This document shows positions 31,961 through 43,763 of a stretch of 64,000 nucleotides of DNA, piece by piece. Source of the DNA: Whitmania pigra. Its lineage: Eukaryota > Annelida > Clitellata > Hirudinida > Haemopidae. Within the stretch, counting starts at the first letter, position 1; the number at the start of each line of letters is the position of its first letter. The notes under the pieces are model-generated. The model did no database searches, was not told the DNA's origin, and saw only the letters and a program-made list of their open reading frames with translations. The position numbers were made by a program, and so were the translations under genes. The stretch spans positions 2,049,501 through 2,113,500 of the forward strand of contig JAJTWR010000260.1 in the NCBI GenBank assembly GCA_021613335.1. The letters are read 5' to 3'.

Positions 31961-34080
31961 TAACCGATTCTTTGAAAATGGATATCGTGGCTGGTTATCT
32001 TTGACTGAGGCTGTATGGTGTAACGGTCGTTGCAGATACACTTATGATGAAAAACTGATAGGCTCACCGATGATTAGAGCTGGCTAATTTAAAGCGCCTC
32101 GCTGCGTGTCTGACCACTAAAAATTGCTATCTGTAAAACAAATAAATTTAAATTAGATGACGAACAGCGTTTACTTTTTTTGCATTTGCAAATTTTCAAA
32201 AAAAGGTCAATCTACACCTACCACATAAACTAATAATTATTTTTTTAAATCACCTTCGCTTTAAATCTAAGAATAACATTGGCTAATTTAAACAAATAAT
32301 CAATATCTAATGGAATTTAGAAGACTGGTGCTCTCTGAGACCCAGCCATTAGTTTATCAGTAGTAGAGAATTTGAAGAGGAAAGTTAACCGATACTCCAG
32401 AAAACGGTTATGATTACCTTTCGTGCTGTCATCGGTTGCCCTCTACAGTAGGACACGGGCCTGCGACTACCATTAAGGTCCATCGTTGAAGAAAATAAAC
32501 TTTTCAAAAATCAGAACGCACTGGATGCTCAACAACTCCCGCAAACATCCGCAAAGTCACTGCTCAGATCTAGAAGGAAACTTTGAGCGCAGAATGAGAT
32601 TGATGAGTCAGTAACCGAGATGATGTTCAAGGAAGTGAGAGGTCCTACTCCGACAGACCGCCATGGAGGAGATGCCAAAATGTTTCCGGCGGGCTCATCA
32701 GTCTGAGCCTTTATGATTTAACCAGGAAAGACGTCGAAAAGCTGGGGTAATGTGTGGAAGATGTCTTGCTTATGCGATAAGGTCAGTGTACAATCGGTGG
32801 CCCTCTAGGGATAATCCACAAAAGTTGGGCTTGGTGGAAGTCACCGAACGATTGCTTTAAGGTGGGACCGAGACACTGCATCATGTGCTGAGATAAACAT
32901 CGGTAAACATGGCGACATAACCATCGAGTGTTTGAGGCCCCAAAAGGAGTATTCTCCAAAGGAAACTAGCGAACGATCACAAAGAGACGAAAGATTTATT
33001 TCTTGCGTGATGGCTTTGGTATTTGTGTTATTATAATTACCAGCCCAAATCAAATTTATTTAATCAAATTATCAAATTTACTTTAAATCTACCAAACCAT
33101 CACTGAGAGAGTTTTAGGTGTAATCACTATTGTGATAAACTTAAAAATTAACAAATAATAAAATTTACTTATATTATATATTTACATACTTACGTTTATA
33201 TACAAGGTTTATTATTCTTTTAAAATAAATCTTTTTGATGGCAAAATTTGCTAAAAATGAGAATTATTGAAATATTAATTGGTAGTGAATAACTTTTACG
33301 TAAAATAAAATAAATAAAATTTGTCACATTAAATCCGTTAGTTGAATAAATTAAACTATTTAAATATTGAATCAAACCATAAACATGACATGAGATGGCA
33401 TTAACATATTGTGCTCAAAGGCAGTCAGAGCTGCGACGGCTGCATAATATTGATGTTGCGCTTAACGATGTCTAGGAGTATCTAGGTGAAAAATGAATCT
33501 AGTCTTTCTATTATAATGTGCGATTAAAACATATCTGTTAAATTTAACATGGCTCCGAAATTGGATAAATATGAGATTTCAAGATGATTTTTGTTAAGGA
33601 AGAGGGATGACAACAGAAACATTTTGAGGTTTTTTAAATTATATTTTATTGTCGTTCCTTATATTTCATAAATTTTATTGCATTTCATTATAGTAACATA
33701 CATTATTTCAGAAACATGATCCAAATTTTAGCTAGGTCTCCTCGCGCATTGATTTACATTGAAAACCTCTCCGCAATGAACATCTCTAACAAATTGTTCG
33801 TTATAACAAAGCGGTTTTACAGCCTTGGCTAAATCGTTATAACTGTTGAAAGTTTTCTCAAAACAATCAACGAAAAGCATTTTTGTCCCTATATTGTTTA
33901 AACTCTCTATATAACAAAAAAATTTAATATTCTTAATCCTTAAAATGTTGTATAAAATTTAAATTTCTGTAATAGAAAAATAGCGAAATATTTTTAATTT
34001 TACCATATTTACTATTCAGATTCATTTAACAAGAAGTTAAGTCTACCTTTTAATTTTAAGGAATATTATAATAATATTTT
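31961..34080. other. No recognised feature
   Basis: AT-rich; a somewhat GC-richer part at 32330-32960 has short coding-like frames without recognisable motifs. Confidence 0.35.
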
Positions 34081-34082
34081 AT

Positions 34083-34178
34083 TAACGTCCGTTGCATATT
34101 AGGACCATGATCCCGCAGCGGGGTTCGAATCAGCGCTGCCATCGTTCGAGGAAGAGTTTATTAACTTGCGGGCTCTTA
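34083..34178 (-). mobile_element. tRNA-derived SINE, truncated head
   Basis: Inverted: GATGGCAGCGCTGATTCGAA then CCCCGCTGCGGGATCATGGT, CCTAATATGCAACGGACGTT, AATAAAA. B box GATTCGAACCC and tail match the 57.8-kb copy; the A-box half is altered. Confidence 0.8.
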
Positions 34179-34599
34179 AGAAATATTATCGTTTTAGCCA
34201 AATTTTATAATTAAAGGCTGCAGAAAGTGACACAAGTCTTAAATTTAAAATTTACAATAAAATCAAATCAAAGTCTGTAACTTTACACCATTCTAACCAT
34301 TTAATTTTTTTAAAAATTTAAATTCTTAAAATTTAATATAAAACAAAAATTTTGTTTTTATGAAAATCCGAATCAATTTACGTTGATTAAGAAACTAAAG
34401 CATAAATACTAAATACGTAACAAAAAGGACTTCCATATTACTAAATTCTCAATATAAAGATGTTTTACTGTATTTTTAATTCTAGAAACTTGATTTCCTG
34501 ACTAGAAGAATGATCAATCTTCAAAGACGAAGTCAGAGGTTAGTCATAAAATGGGGTACTTGAAGTTGCGTGATTATCTTAAATAGGTCAAAAGCAATG

Positions 34600-36180
34600 A
34601 AGCATATATTTATTTGTATCATAGATACAGAGTATCGTTTAGGTGCGCCTTCGCGGCCCAGGTTTTAAGTACTCTCCCATCACGTCTAAAGTCAGGGTTG
34701 CCAGTGAGATTTTTGAAAAAAGGCCAGATAAAAAAACAATGATTATCATTTGTAATTCATATTTTTATAAATAATTCTAGTCCTAATTAAATAAAGATCA
34801 GATTAATAATGAAACAAGTCAAACATAATTATATCACGGGCATATAAGGTGTTTAATTTAAAATATTTAGATAAAGAAGACAAACAGATTTAACCTCTTT
34901 TCAGAAGAACCACATAAGGTGTTCCTGGGGAGAGTGTCGCTGAGTCGAGTGGAGTTTGGCGTCCTTAACAACATGAGGCAATAACTTAAAAAATATTTTA
35001 ACTCAGGAAATGTGTCAATTTTCGACTAAAAATAATCTGTGCTGGCTCATAGACTGGCATGTTCTTAAGGCTTAAAAAGGCAAAACCTGTCCTTGCTTCT
35101 TCGGCTTTTTTATGTTTTCTGGATGTGCCGTTCCACCCTTCCATTCGCGAGTTTCTTGGATGCTGCATATCTTCTACAACTTTCTGAGTTGAAGGCCATG
35201 TTGTCAAAGATTGTTGTCAAAGATATTTGTCAATGGATTCACCGTCAACTCATTCAGCCTCTTTTGAAGGTCACCTGATGAACCCTCGTAAACTTGAGCT
35301 GTCTCGAAATTTCCCTAGAGCTCAGGTTGGCGGAGTTGTTCAAAGATGTGTGATCTGCTCTTGCACCTGATGTCTTCTAGTTCATACATGATTTTAGCCA
35401 GCTGGTTATCATCCAAGGCCATCTGAAATTCTTGCTGCAAGTTTCCTCAAGTCTCGAAATTTTGAACTACAACCCATTGTTATTATCATTAATCATCATT
35501 GTTATTATCAATAATCATCATTGTTATTATCAATAATCACCATTGTTATTATCAATAATGATCATTGTTATTATCCTTTATCATATTCTTCAGCCTTGAC
35601 TGATCTAAGTTTTGTTTTGGATCCCGTCGAGACAAACCTGAATTTGAACTTTCGCTTTTCTAAGTGATCATTTTAAAGTCGAGTTCCTTGAAGAACTTTG
35701 AAGGTGATAGATGTTTCGGACTTATTTTGTCTTGACACAGGCAAGGTCATTGTTGGTCGTCAACCTGAGGCATATCTTAAGTTGGTCTTCCAGTATTTCT
35801 TTACATTTGTATGAGACCTGACTTTGTTAGCTTGCTTGGTCCGGGTAGAAAAAAAGTCGATTTCCAGGCGGAGTGTGTGGTTGTCTCCGTTGCAGCTGTT
35901 CCCAAACTTGTTGGTCGCCTCAATTGAGTCGTGTTGCCACACCCAGCAATTGCAGATTCCTCTTCTCCTTATGCCTGGCTGGCTTCCCAGCAACTGCTGA
36001 AGCGTTGCCTAAGTACTAACAAGAATTATTCAAACATTGATTCTCGGAAAGCCACAATATCTGAAGTCTCTTAAACTCCTCTCAATCGCCTCCAGACTTT
36101 GCTGGATTGGAGAATTTTCATCCAGCGCCATACGAGAATACTTGTTGTCGACTGCGCCATGTCATGTATCGAGTGATGAT
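34600..36180 (-). other. Decayed coding-like region, unassigned
   Basis: Minus-strand frames (34998-35207, 35760-35993 and text between) have coding-like composition, with many Gln and Arg residues (e.g. WEQLQRRQPHTPPGNR), broken by stops. They might be a retroelement gag or another repeat protein; no motif allows a call. Confidence 0.25.
35470..35580. repeat. Minisatellite, ~24-bp unit
   Basis: CATTGTTATTATCAATAATC and close variants repeat about four to five times in direct orientation. Confidence 0.85.
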
Positions 36181-36504
36181 TCAAGTGATAAATGACTTTT
36201 ATTTTACAAAACTAAAATATGACTAAAATCATAGAATGATTGAACCAGGGTTGAACCCGTGACCGTCGCATGACAATTGGCCGCTTTACAAATATTTCAA
36301 CTTAAAAGATCCCTAAATACGACTAATAGTCAGACTAAAACAACATTTCATAACGTGCTAATAAATAATGGGAGATTTGATAATAATGTTGTAGAAACGA
36401 TAAAAAATAACTTCAAAAATTTGCTATTTTAAATCATTTGATTTAAATTACTACTCATCAATGCTATCATGGTAGTCCTTAGGACTCATCCCAGATGCCA
36501 CTAC

Positions 36505-36675
36505 TCTTAACAACAAGTCGATCTGAAAAGAGGGGGAAGGAGTTTGACACAACACTAAGATCTCTATAGTCATCGACCTACTAATAGCAACAAGTACATT
36601 ACAAGGAAGTCAAAGTCACGCTTGATCAGATCAAGAAAAATTGAGATTACGATTTTTGATAATTACGATAATTGA
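36505..36675 (+). pseudogene. LINE endonuclease fragment
   Basis: AAGTCGATCTGAAAAGAGG at 36516 and TTGATCAGATCAAGAAAAAT near 36630 match, in order, the same region of the LINE at 52430-52700. The intervening endonuclease text is partly deleted. Confidence 0.7.
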
Positions 36676-37016
36676 GAATGTTTCTATTTAAAATAAACAC
36701 AACAATAAATTAAATTAAATTAATTTATTTTGGACCATTTTCTAAGTACTGGCACCCTATTGTTGCAATGCCACTTGGGCCCAAATTTCTTTAAAGCTGA
36801 ATTCCAGGGTCTTTTAATCTATTTATTATTTTCATTACGTACAGAAAAATATAAATAGTAGAATAGAATAAACAAATAAAATTAATCGAAAATACCCAAA
36901 TTCACAATGTAAGTTTGGTCTTAGTATTGTTATTTAATAACTTTCTCTACAGGTTGGAGAGATCATTTTTTTTTAAATTTATCATTTATTTATATAGGCC
37001 GGACCTTTTGTTCAAA

Positions 37017-37074
37017 ATGAATGAAGTTCTGCAGCGGTTGTCTGGTTTGATTCTCATACTAGCTATTTTTCAAG
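37017..37074 (+). CDS. Secreted Cys-rich protein, exon 1 (signal peptide)
   Basis: ATG at 37017 in a good context (aaaATGA), preceded by a possible 5'-UTR acceptor (tttatatag at 36998). It encodes MNEVLQRLSGLILILAIFQ, a classical signal peptide: polar start with one Arg, Leu/Ile-rich core, then Ala-Gln after the splice. The donor CAAG|gtaggt is strong, phase 1. This starts a five-exon gene whose product would be exported. The other exons are at 40597, 43611, 47185 and 57001. Confidence 0.72.
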
Positions 37075-37259
37075 GTAGGTTTGTAATTACGTTTAAATTA
37101 TTTAGTTTAATTGACGTTTAAAAAGGTTTAATATGATCTGGAATTTTCTTGGTTTATTTGATCGGGCGATCTGGGTTTTAAAAAAATTTCACTGGCAACA
37201 CTTTTGATAACAACAATATGTACTTTTTTTTATTTCCACCTCGTTATGAAAACTGCGGA

Positions 37260-37690
37260 TAAGCACAGTTGTCAACAAACTTTAAGTTTTTTCTAGGGCA
37301 AAAGACATAGGCAACTGAGCAACGTTAATATTATGCAAGTTCGCGAATGGAAAGAGAAGAAATATAATATATTTAATATAATAGATATTAAATGGCCAAA
37401 GTTATAGTCTGATATATCAATATAAGCGCCACTGATGTTATTAATGTGGATGAAGTTCCAATGGCTTTTGATGAGAACAATGGGAAAATGTGGCATCAGA
37501 GCTATTTCAAAAACCACAACTGCTCACCAAAAGTCACGTTTTTCAGTCGTACTTGTTTGCTCTGCGGCTGGCACCAACTTAAAAAATGATGCTGATTTTC
37601 AAGAAAGTGACAATGCTATGAAGCTCTCCCAGCTTGCGTTGTTGTTCACTGCAATAAAAAAGGTGGAATAGAAACAACAATGAAGCTCTG
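37260..37690 (+). pseudogene. pogo/Tigger-like transposase fragment
   Basis: Pieces in order: VREWKEKK (end of the CENP-B-like helix-turn-helix), IKWPKL, VDEVPMAFDENN (the catalytic Asp region, usually N-x-D-E-T/V-P), and AHQKSRFSVVLVCSAAGTNL (usually G-x-E-K-x-x-x-T-V-V-L-x-C-x-A-x-G). Heavily broken. Confidence 0.75.
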
Positions 37691-37877
37691 GATTCAGAAA
37701 TGTCTTCAAACGAGAACGTGCGGATTCTCTCCAAAATATTGGTCATGGATGCAATACCTGCTCGTAAAACGTAAATTAAGGAGATGTTCAACTCAAGCAG
37801 ATGTCACGCTGCAATGCCGTTGTGTCTAGCTTCCAAACTGCAATATTGCTAAAAATGACCCAAACAAAAATCTTGTG

Positions 37878-38035
37878 GGGTACCCGGTGGTTCCTCGAGT
37901 TAGTAAATTAACTAATACGTTTATTATGGCAAATATTCAGTTAACGGGACGGATTAACAGAAATAAGAAAATTTGAGATACTTAAGGATACAAATAGATA
38001 TTTGAGCTTCTGATAGTCTGGACTTATTGTCAAGT
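37878..38035 (-). repeat. Decayed solo LTR of the SAP-gag element family
   Basis: It follows the LTR at 43166-43458 through AACTAATA(A/C)GTTTATTA, CA(G/A)TATTCAGTTAACGG, TACTTAAGGATACAAATAG and ATATTTGAGCTTC, with many differences. No internal region is attached. Confidence 0.7.
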
Positions 38036-38169
38036 TATGAGAAAGTGGGATGCCTTAATATAGCAATAATAAAGAGACATCGTGTATGAAGAAGACACAT
38101 TGCCGGATTAAGCCATTTGGAAGGGAAGCCCCCTTTGAAATTCCCCTTACTTGCACACACCATAGCACA

Positions 38170-38295
38170 ACTTACCGTATTTTCACGAAATAAACACGCA
38201 GACGAATTTAACACGCGGACTAACATAATTTCAATTTATGTAAAAAATCACTTATAAAACACGCAAACGATTATAACACGCACCAATAGACGTTT
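38170..38295. mobile_element. MITE-like sequence
   Basis: TACCGTATTTTCACGAAATA then AACACGC repeats in several positions (AACACGCAGACG, AACACGCGGAC, AACACGCAAACG, AACACGCACC). The starting motif and internal repetition suggest a small non-autonomous transposon; the right end is unclear. Confidence 0.4.
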
Positions 38296-38489
38296 TTTTT
38301 TCTTTTGGCTAAAATAATTTAACATTTAAATTAAAATTATATATCTTAAAATATTAAATTGAAGCAGTTTCTAATATATAATCAAATATAAAAGTTGTAA
38401 AAAAATCTTCCGTTGCCTGAGCGGCCGATGCTTGAAGTGATAAATACAGTGATATATAAGTTCTCTTGATTGAAATATAAGTCAAAATT

Positions 38490-38535
38490 ATCGGAGTCCT
38501 GCAACTGACTATAATCAAATAAATAAATAGATTGA
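38490..38535 (+). mobile_element. SINE 3' tail fragment
   Basis: GAGTCCTGCAACTGACTATA then ATCAAATAAATAAATAG resembles the SINE family tail. Confidence 0.45.
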
Positions 38536-38544
38536 AATATCGAC

Positions 38545-38960
38545 GTCGTTAAGAAAGTGGCTGATAAATGTAACTCGTTCACTGTTGCCTACAAGCTTCA
38601 AGTCATTTCTAGAGCAAAAGACAAAGGTAACAGAGTAGCTGCTCGAGAGTTCAATGTTAATGAAGTGTCGGTTCGCAAATGGAGAAAAAAGGAATGATTG
38701 CTTGAGAAACTGAACCTGAGAAAACGTGCATGCCTTGGCCAAAATGCGAAATGGCCAAAGTTAGAATCTGATCTAAAGCTATGGGTCTTGGAACAAATAA
38801 GACATAGCTTTTGACATTCCCGCTAGTGAAAGCATCTGACGCCAGAACTGTGGCAATAACAACAAGATGTTACGAACGGACATGTTTCATAGTCATACTT
38901 GGATGCTCTGCGGTTGGCACCAAGTCAAAACCAATATTGATTTTGGCCAAAGCTGCATAT
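38545..38960 (+). pseudogene. pogo/Tigger-like transposase fragment
   Basis: SYKLQVISRAKDKGNRVAAR, EFNVNEVSVRKWRKKE and AKWPKLESDLKLWVLEQI are the CENP-B-like DNA-binding region of pogo-group transposases. Further on, CFIVILGCSAVGTKSKP is the block after the catalytic Asp; the part carrying that Asp is deleted. It is better preserved at its N-terminus than the copy at 37.3 kb. Confidence 0.85.
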
Positions 38961-40596
38961 AATTTATACCATCCAATGGGTTTCATGATTTTCTCCTATA
39001 GCAAATCAAGAAATGTAGAAAATCAAGTGACTCATCACCAGAAAAAGCCAGAGCAGTGGTGGTAATTCATTACAATTACCAATTTGAATCTTCATAATGA
39101 GTTTCAAGAGAATGGGCTAAGACTTCCATTTTGTTTTCCAATAAAGACTGCAAAAGACTGACACTATTACCAAGATTGTATCTATTTTGTTCCATGCTTT
39201 TGTTCCATGTTTCCATGTTCAAAGAGCAAGACCATTAAGAGATTGAAGACATTTGCTACAATAAGTCTATGCATGTGATGTTTGACTATTAAAATATTAA
39301 ACAGCACCAACCAAAGCTGTCTGAACCACCAGTGCTGAAAAAAACATTGTCACACAAACTGAAAACATTAGCCCTAATTATAATTATGAGTAATAAAGAG
39401 TTGAAAAATTATGATGAAAATTCATAAAATAGTACAACACCCTACAAGTTTCCTATAGTTACCATCAATTAATTTATGTTAAATTCAAGTTGACGTCATA
39501 AATTCGAGAGCTGGACAATGCAATGATTAGCGTGAATGTTTTGTCACATGCTTCTGTATAAGCATATATCGAAAGTTGTTAATGCACTAACGCCCAATCA
39601 ATTATAAACTATTTAAAATTAAAAATATAGTCTAAAGCTTTTACAAAAACAATCAACAGTCTGTTTTATCATTTAAATGTTTTTATTTTTTGTTGGTCGG
39701 AAATCAAATAGCCTAATATATAAATAATGCACTTTAAATAGAGGGCTATTCATTTAATGAATAAACATGCTTCTTTAGTGCTTGCCAATTTTTATTTACA
39801 TAATGAAATTAATTTATTATAATTTTTGTTTCCATGAAAACGAAAATTATAATATAACCGTGTGTGGCGTAAGATAATGAATAAAGTTATAATTACTTTT
39901 ACAGCTTCAAGTAAGACACAGTCGCTTTTGATGTTACTGGTGTTACTTCATTGATGTTTTTTCTGCTTCATTTGAGTTTTGAGAAGGAGCGCTAGCCTAT
40001 GCAGTTTGATATCATCAAAATAAGATTTATCCGTGGAAATAGTTCCAATCCCGCACACCCTTATCTATTAGCAATTTTTTCAGTGCATACTTAAACTGCT
40101 GATGGTCATGCGTAAGTGCCATTGTTGCGTTGGCTCTGCAGGAAAAACGCATTCTTGTGACATGTTTGAAAATCAATGATGAATCATCATCAAGCTTCAA
40201 GTCAAAAGTCGATGCCGGTGCTTTGAAATTGTGAGGAAAACGAACATCTTCTCAAGAACAGTACTCGAGCAGCATTTTGCATAATCCAGTTTAAAGAATG
40301 TGATATATATCAAATCCATGACACAAAGCAGTTTTTCTATCATAAAAAACATAATCGAGCAACAAAAATAAGACGAAAATAACAATCCCGAGTTTGCCGG
40401 ATTGTCAACCAATATTATAAATCTTATTTCCAAGCTAGCTTAGCTATAGCAACGCCGCCTTGATAATAAATTGTATTTATAATAATAATATTTTTAATGT
40501 AAAATATTAAAAAAAATTTGTTTAAATATATTTAGTCTCTGCTTACAGTGGAGCTTTATGAAAATTTTTGATAATCCAGGAGGTATTTATTTTCAG

Positions 40597-40726
40597 CTCA
40601 GGATTTGAGCAGTAGCTGTGACATGGTATCGTTTCACCATTGTGTAAATCAATTGTCCGATTATAAAAGAAAATCTGAAGGAGGACTAGTCGTATATTAT
40701 AACAGGGATCTTGATGATGTTTGCAG
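40597..40726 (+). CDS. Secreted Cys-rich protein, exon 2
   Basis: Acceptor tttattttcag and donor TGCAG|gtatgc enclose 130 nt that join exon 1 in phase (G + CT gives Ala). It encodes QDLSSSCDMVSFHHCVNQL and ends VYYNRDLDDVC. The spacing C-x7-C ... C starts the cysteine pattern seen in arthropod secreted proteins of the 27-kDa haemolymph type. The family link is tentative. Confidence 0.75.
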
Positions 40727-41575
40727 GTATGCAAATTTTTATATATTTACAACATATATGTATAATCAAATATAATATATATTTTCACTATTGTATATCC
40801 GTAAATATTCATGATGATTGGAAAGTAGCAGCCTTTATTTTAATATTTATAATTTTAAATAACTAGAACTTAATTTAATTTATACACCATACTTTTTAAA
40901 AAATGAATAGGAAATGAAAAAGTACTTATTTAAAGTGAATTTAATATTTATTATGGTATATACCAATATATGGTAAATGTCCACCATCACTAACAATCAC
41001 AGTCAATATCATCGTTGTCATCATTATCATAACATCATTAACGCCATCATTACCTACTAGGCCTACTCATAGCACAATCACATTTAACAAACAAATTTCA
41101 ACAAAGATATTTGGAAAAGAAAATAAGAACATATAATACGATCTGCTAAGGGCATGCCAGCCTAACATCACAAAAAGTCGTAATCACCACATTGTTACAG
41201 ATGACAAGTTCTTATTTAATTAAAATAAACAGTCATCATTTAGGAATCGTTATGGATTTGGATCATAGGCGTTGAATGGATGGACATCTACTAACACAAT
41301 AACATTGTTACGCCATAGATTTAAATATTAACCTTAAAGTTGCCGATGTTGTTCTAGTCACAAAATACATATCGTATTTTAATGCATACTGTATTAACAG
41401 TTGGAAACCAGATTAAACCTGCGAACAGAACAGTGTATGTATCAAGTAATAAGTTTGGTCTAGGAGATAACCAGAAAATTTTTTGTTTTGTGGAAGACGT
41501 TTCAAATAATAAGGAGCGCTATATAAATGTAAATAACTAAAAGTTTACTATAATTACAATTACAAAATGAAGAGA
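40727..41575 (+). other. Intron 2, part without recognised repeats
   Basis: AT-rich intron sequence before the LTR element at 41582; no feature supported. Confidence 0.4.
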
Positions 41576-41581
41576 ACATAT

Positions 41582-41890
41582 TGAAATAACCCGGGGGTCC
41601 GCAAATAAGTTAGTTAGCTAATAAGTTTATTAGAGCAGGTATTCAGTTAACGGAACTGAATAATAGAAGTTTAAGTGTTTAAGGATTGAGGTACTTAAGG
41701 ATGCAAATGGATATTTGGGCTTCCAAGTTGTCTTGATTCTCGTTGTTTGTCAGGTGATTATCGAGAATGCTTTTCTGTAGCAAAAATAGATCCCACGTGC
41801 TCGGAAAAGATGCCAAATATAATTAAGTATAAATTTAATTATATTAGCAATATAAACTTAATTAATTTTCAAAAATCTAAGTATACAACA
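41582..41890 (-). repeat. 3' LTR (minus-strand element)
   Basis: 309 bp; differs from its partner mainly by an 8-bp block (GAGAATGC) that the other lacks and small indels near TATAAACTTAATTAAT. Confidence 0.93.
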
Positions 41891-41892
41891 TT

Positions 41893-42397
41893 ACACCCTC
41901 CTTAAATCTGCTGCTCCCCGTCGTACTTCGCCAGTCGGCGAATGTGTGCCACCTTCATTTTTACTCTCGGGACACAATCTCTAACATGGTGCCCATGTAC
42001 CACCACTGTTTCAATGCGAGCCCGTCCTCCTCTCACATCTCTACTAAAACGCTTGCTGAAAAAGATCAGCAAAACAACCAAGCACTAAATGTTCGCCTCG
42101 AGTCTCCGACGACCTCCGAAGGCCAGAAAGCCCGCTCTGGCTGAGAACTCCACAAATAAACGTCTCAGACATTGATCCAACTTTATCAACCATGTACTCA
42201 CGAACGCCGAGTATCTCACCGCCAATATCTCCCCTCTCAGCTACAATTACATCCGCAGCCCCAACCTCCACGATATCCACAGCTGAATCGAATTCGGAAA
42301 TTCTCAACTCAAATCGATCGCCACTGTTCTCCGGGCCCAGTTCCTCCACTGATTCCTCAACGCGAGGAGGCTCCACTCTCCCAAATCCCCCTTTCAA
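41893..42397 (-). pseudogene. C-terminal region of the LTR element polyprotein
   Basis: A frame at 42397-42044 encodes acidic text (PRVEESVEELGPENSGDRFE). One register away the end reads VHGHHVRDCVPRVKMKVAHI then RRLAKYDGEQQI, a basic tail as seen at the end of integrases. The join between gag-like and tail sequence marks the internal deletion. Clear frameshifts are present. Confidence 0.55.
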
Positions 42398-42899
42398 TTA
42401 TTTCCTCGGTTCTCTCCACAACCGATACCAACAAGGCAATCGTGCACTGAACTGGCTCATCGGGCACTGGCGCGACTTCTTTGGAACTTGCAAAACTCTC
42501 TCTCAGCTCACCGCTGTCTTTATTCTCAACATTTCCCATCTTTATGAGGAGCTCCACTATTGGACTGTCCTCGTCAACCACCAAACTGCCCTCACTCACA
42601 TCAGCAAAGGTCTCCTCAGCACCGTTCTCCTCACCCAGCTCTTTCCTCAGCTCCTTCCCCGATTCCTCACTCCATGGAAGAAACATTTCGCTCCCCAAAG
42701 TTCTTCCATTTACAATTTCCTCGGTCTCTTTCTCAACCGAAACCAGTGTGGCAATCGGGTGCACTGCTGAAGCTTCAGCTGGCATGATGTTTTTGGTGCT
42801 TGTTGGAGTCTCCTCCGGTTGATAGCTAGTGGCAGCCTCGTTGGAGGAAACCTCAGCTACCTTTTCTATGACAACTGCTTGCTTATCTTTCATCATCAC
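42357..42899 (-). CDS. Acidic middle part of the LTR element Gag-like protein
   Basis: 180 codons open, rich in Glu, Ser and Val (EVSSNEAATSYQPEETPTST, SEESGKELRKELGEENGAEE). Two related passages, SVEKETEEIVNGR and SVVERTEEIIERG, suggest an internal duplication. No known domain. It overlaps the end of the SAP-like frame in another register. Confidence 0.45.
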   Translation of the reverse strand: MMMKDKQAVVIEKVAEVSSNEAATSYQPEETPTSTKNIMPAEASAVHPIATLVSVEKETEEIVNGRTLGSEMFLPWSEESGKELRKELGEENGAEETFADVSEGSLVVDEDSPIVELLIKMGNVENKDSGELRESFASSKEVAPVPDEPVQCTIALLVSVVERTEEIIERGIWESGASSR

Positions 42900-43131
42900 A
42901 TCCCACTTGCTGAATAGATTGTTGAACTCTGACTATGGATTCAAAGCCCATCAAAAAAATTTTCTGGAATGGATCAACAAATAAATAATCCTCTGGATCC
43001 TCACCCTGATCCATTACCCACGACTGCAGACGATCTTGCAATTCTTCCCTGGAGCCTTTCGAATCCATTTGCCTCAACTTAAGCTCACGTCTCATTTCAG
43101 CAAAAGTTAAATCTTCTAAGGCCTTGCTCAT
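42883..43131 (-). CDS. SAP-like N-terminal Gag segment
   Basis: Starts ATG at 43131, about 35 bp after the 5' LTR. LTFAEMRRELKLRQMDSKGS then REELQDRLQSWVMD has the helix-turn-helix SAP pattern (L-x-x-x-E-(M/L)-(R)-x-x-L-(K)-x-R-x-x-x-x-x-G-x-(R/K)-x-(E)-L-x-x-R-L). SAP or SAP-like motifs occur at the N-terminus of Gag in some arthropod gypsy/BEL elements and bind nucleic acid. The rest of the frame has no known domain. Confidence 0.65.
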   Translation of the reverse strand: MSKALEDLTFAEMRRELKLRQMDSKGSREELQDRLQSWVMDQGEDPEDYLFVDPFQKIFLMGFESIVRVQQSIQQVGCDDER

Positions 43132-43165
43132 GACTTACCTTTTGGGATCCCACTCCTGACACCAA

Positions 43166-43458
43166 TGAAATAACCCGGGGGTCCGCAAATAAGTAAGTTA
43201 ACTAATAAGTTTATTAGAGCAGGTATTCAGTTAACGGAACTGAATAATAGAAGTTTAAGTGTTTAAGGATTGAGGTATTTAAGGATGCAAATGGATATTT
43301 GGGCTTCCAAGTTGTCTTGATTCTCGTTGTTTGTCAGGTGATTATCTTTTCTGTAGCAAAAATAGATCCCACGTGCTCGGAAAAGATGCCAAATATAATT
43401 AAGTATAAATTTAATTATATTGGCAATAATTAATTTCCAAAAATTTAAGTATACAACA
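43166..43458 (-). repeat. 5' LTR (minus-strand element)
   Basis: 293 bp; next to the primer-binding region at 43147-43165. Confidence 0.93.
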
Positions 43459-43610
43459 ATATTTTGAATATATGTTCAAAATGTGTTCAATATGTATCCA
43501 GGATTTAGGACAAGATCGGGAAGGCAAATTTGGATTAGAAAATATTTTTCAATTTATTTTCAGCGAGATAGATATCTAACCATGTTTATATCTTTTTAAT
43601 TTTTATTTAG

Positions 43611-43763
43611 AATGTTCGATGATATAAGCGTCTGTGTATGGCGAGCCACGTCAACCTGTTTTTCAGAGGAACATTTTGAGATCATTGCGAAACATTGGAG
43701 TGGATTAAATTCGAGTTTAACCTTTCTTTGTCACAGAGGAAAACAAAGTTTGTTTCATTATAT
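43611..43763 (+). CDS. Secreted Cys-rich protein, exon 3
   Basis: Acceptor aatttttatttag joins exon 2 in phase (AG + A gives Arg). It encodes MFDDISVCVWRATSTCFSEE then HFEIIAKHWSGLNSSLTFLC. The C-x6-C and the distant C preceding a basic stretch fit the haemolymph-type pattern, and NSS is a glycosylation site. The chosen donor (CATTATAT|gtcgta) is weak but keeps phase with exon 4; reading on gives a TAA within a few codons. Confidence 0.7.

Larger units (their letters stand above)
37075..40596 (+). other. Intron 1 of the secreted protein gene
   Basis: Contains two pogo/Tigger transposase fragments, a decayed solo LTR and a small MITE-like sequence, listed separately. The stretch 39000-40590 has no recognised feature. 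Confidence 0.6.
41582..43458 (-). mobile_element. Non-autonomous LTR retrotransposon with a SAP-like Gag start
   Basis: LTRs of 309 bp (41582-41890) and 293 bp (43166-43458) share TGAAATAACCCGGGGGTCCG at one end and AAGTATACAACA at the other. Direction is minus, so LTRs read TGTTGTATAC...TTATTTCA. The flanks share ATAT (41578-41581 and 43459-43462). After the 5' LTR, TTGGTGTCAGGAGTGGGAT is the primer-binding region; AAGGAGGGTGTAA precedes the 3' LTR. The 1.27-kb inside has only gag-like frames and a basic C-terminal tail; no protease, reverse transcriptase or integrase. It lies in intron 2 of the secreted protein gene, antisense. Confidence 0.93.

Noticed and set aside
35470..35580. CRISPR-like 24-bp repeats
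   Set aside because: No spacers; a simple minisatellite in a eukaryotic genome.
36240..36290. Inverted GGTTCAACCC-type B box suggesting another tRNA-derived SINE
   Set aside because: No A box, tail or second copy could be identified.
42172..42822. Plus-strand Pro/Ser-rich frames up to 192 codons
   Set aside because: They are antisense to the LTR element's gag-like frames; the minus strand has the LTR-consistent start and the SAP-like motif.
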